Assembly: GCA_900553305.1 (NCBI GenBank)
Contig: USDI01000138.1
Location: 1 to 6,268, forward strand
Reading direction: 5' to 3'
DNA from: an uncultured Lachnospiraceae bacterium
GTDB taxonomy: Bacteria; Bacillota; Clostridia; Lachnospirales; Lachnospiraceae
DNA length: 6,268 nt
This document shows positions 6,015 through 6,268 of the stretch, piece by piece. Below the pieces are notes generated by a model. The model made no database searches. It worked only from the letters and a program-made list of their open reading frames with translations, and was not told the origin of the DNA. Every line of letters begins with the position of its first letter. The stretch's first letter is position 1. The position numbers were made by a program, and so were the translations under genes.

Positions 6015-6268
6015 TACATGTCTTCCAGACTAATCAATTTCAGATTCTTTTTCATCTTTGCTTCCAGACTCAGCTTTTCATCAAACCGTTGAATTGAAAA
6101 GAGGTAGATCGTATCTGCCCCAAGCTTTGCCTTTTCAATATTGGAAAGCAGTTTCTCATAATCCTCATACTGCATCACAGACCGTTCCCAGTTGCAGTAT
6201 GCCACAAGTGTTTTTCCGGTTTCATCCTGTGCAATCACATCAATATTTCCGGATTTGCCAACCCATTC
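6014..6268 (-). CDS. C-terminal part of an AAA-type ATPase with DUF234 domain (partial)
   Basis: The last 84 residues of a gene whose start lies beyond the right window edge. The frame is open to the edge, so the GTG at 6238 is only an internal codon. The visible text starts EWVGKSGNIDVIAQDE and continues TLVAYCNWERSVM, then a helical stretch, YLFSIQRFDEKLSLEAK, and ends LKLISLEDM. This matches my memory of the C-terminal DUF234 region of prokaryotic MoxR/STAND-like ATPases annotated simply as ATP-binding protein. DUF234 resembles PD-(D/E)XK nucleases: here the Asp is present (D10 of the fragment, IDV), but the usual ECK is YCN, so catalysis looks lost. The ATPase domain itself is outside the window, so its presence is inferred. 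The stop codon overlaps the topB start by one base. DUF234-like assignment is moderately sure; cellular function is unknown. Confidence 0.65.
   Translation of the reverse strand, partial: EWVGKSGNIDVIAQDETGKTLVAYCNWERSVMQYEDYEKLLSNIEKAKLGADTIYLFSIQRFDEKLSLEAKMKKNLKLISLEDM

Noticed and set aside
1..6268. CRISPR arrays, tRNA or rRNA genes, insertion sequences, phage genes
   Set aside because: No regularly spaced repeats, tRNA cloverleaf, rRNA segment, transposase or integrase motif was seen on either strand.

Overview
The window reads as chromosomal DNA from an anaerobic Clostridia-type Firmicute, most likely a member of the Lachnospiraceae. That placement is recollection-based inference. It rests on strong AGGAGG-type ribosome binding sites, moderate base composition, and a gene set (GGGtGRT protein beside a NifU-like protein, zinc-ribbon/DUF4190 and DUF2752 membrane proteins, a short hexapeptide-repeat protein) that I associate with that family. 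All seven supported genes lie on the minus strand, so transcription runs from the right edge to the left edge.

Right block (6268 down to 3301): three tightly packed genes. First is the 3' end of a gene that looks like the C-terminal DUF234 part of an AAA-type ATPase. It overlaps by one base (TAATG) a complete type IA DNA topoisomerase III gene (topB). Two bases after topB starts a standalone left-handed beta-helix (hexapeptide-repeat) protein resembling the acetyltransferase half of GlmU. The spacing implies one transcript with translational coupling, although no shared pathway is evident.

Middle block (3227 down to 1416): a two-gene unit made of a NifU/IscU-like scaffold protein with an unusual C-terminal extension, followed 20 bases later by the GGGtGRT-family protein. 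The unit has its own 5' spacer and a clear intrinsic terminator. Arginine codon use suggests strong expression. The function of GGGtGRT proteins is not established to my knowledge. The pairing with a scaffold-like protein suggests a dedicated Fe-S or metal-handling module, and this is the best candidate here for an undescribed system.

Left block (1387 down to 8): a sigma-A-type promoter with a perfect TATAAT drives a zinc-ribbon/DUF4190 membrane protein, a DUF2752 membrane protein whose start overlaps the previous stop (TGATG), and a small zinc-ribbon protein with a Pro/Glu/Ala-rich tail. The two zinc ribbons are alike, so the three genes look like one envelope-associated unit of unknown role.

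No tRNA, rRNA, CRISPR, insertion sequence or phage gene was seen. No gene-free stretch exceeds about 165 bases.
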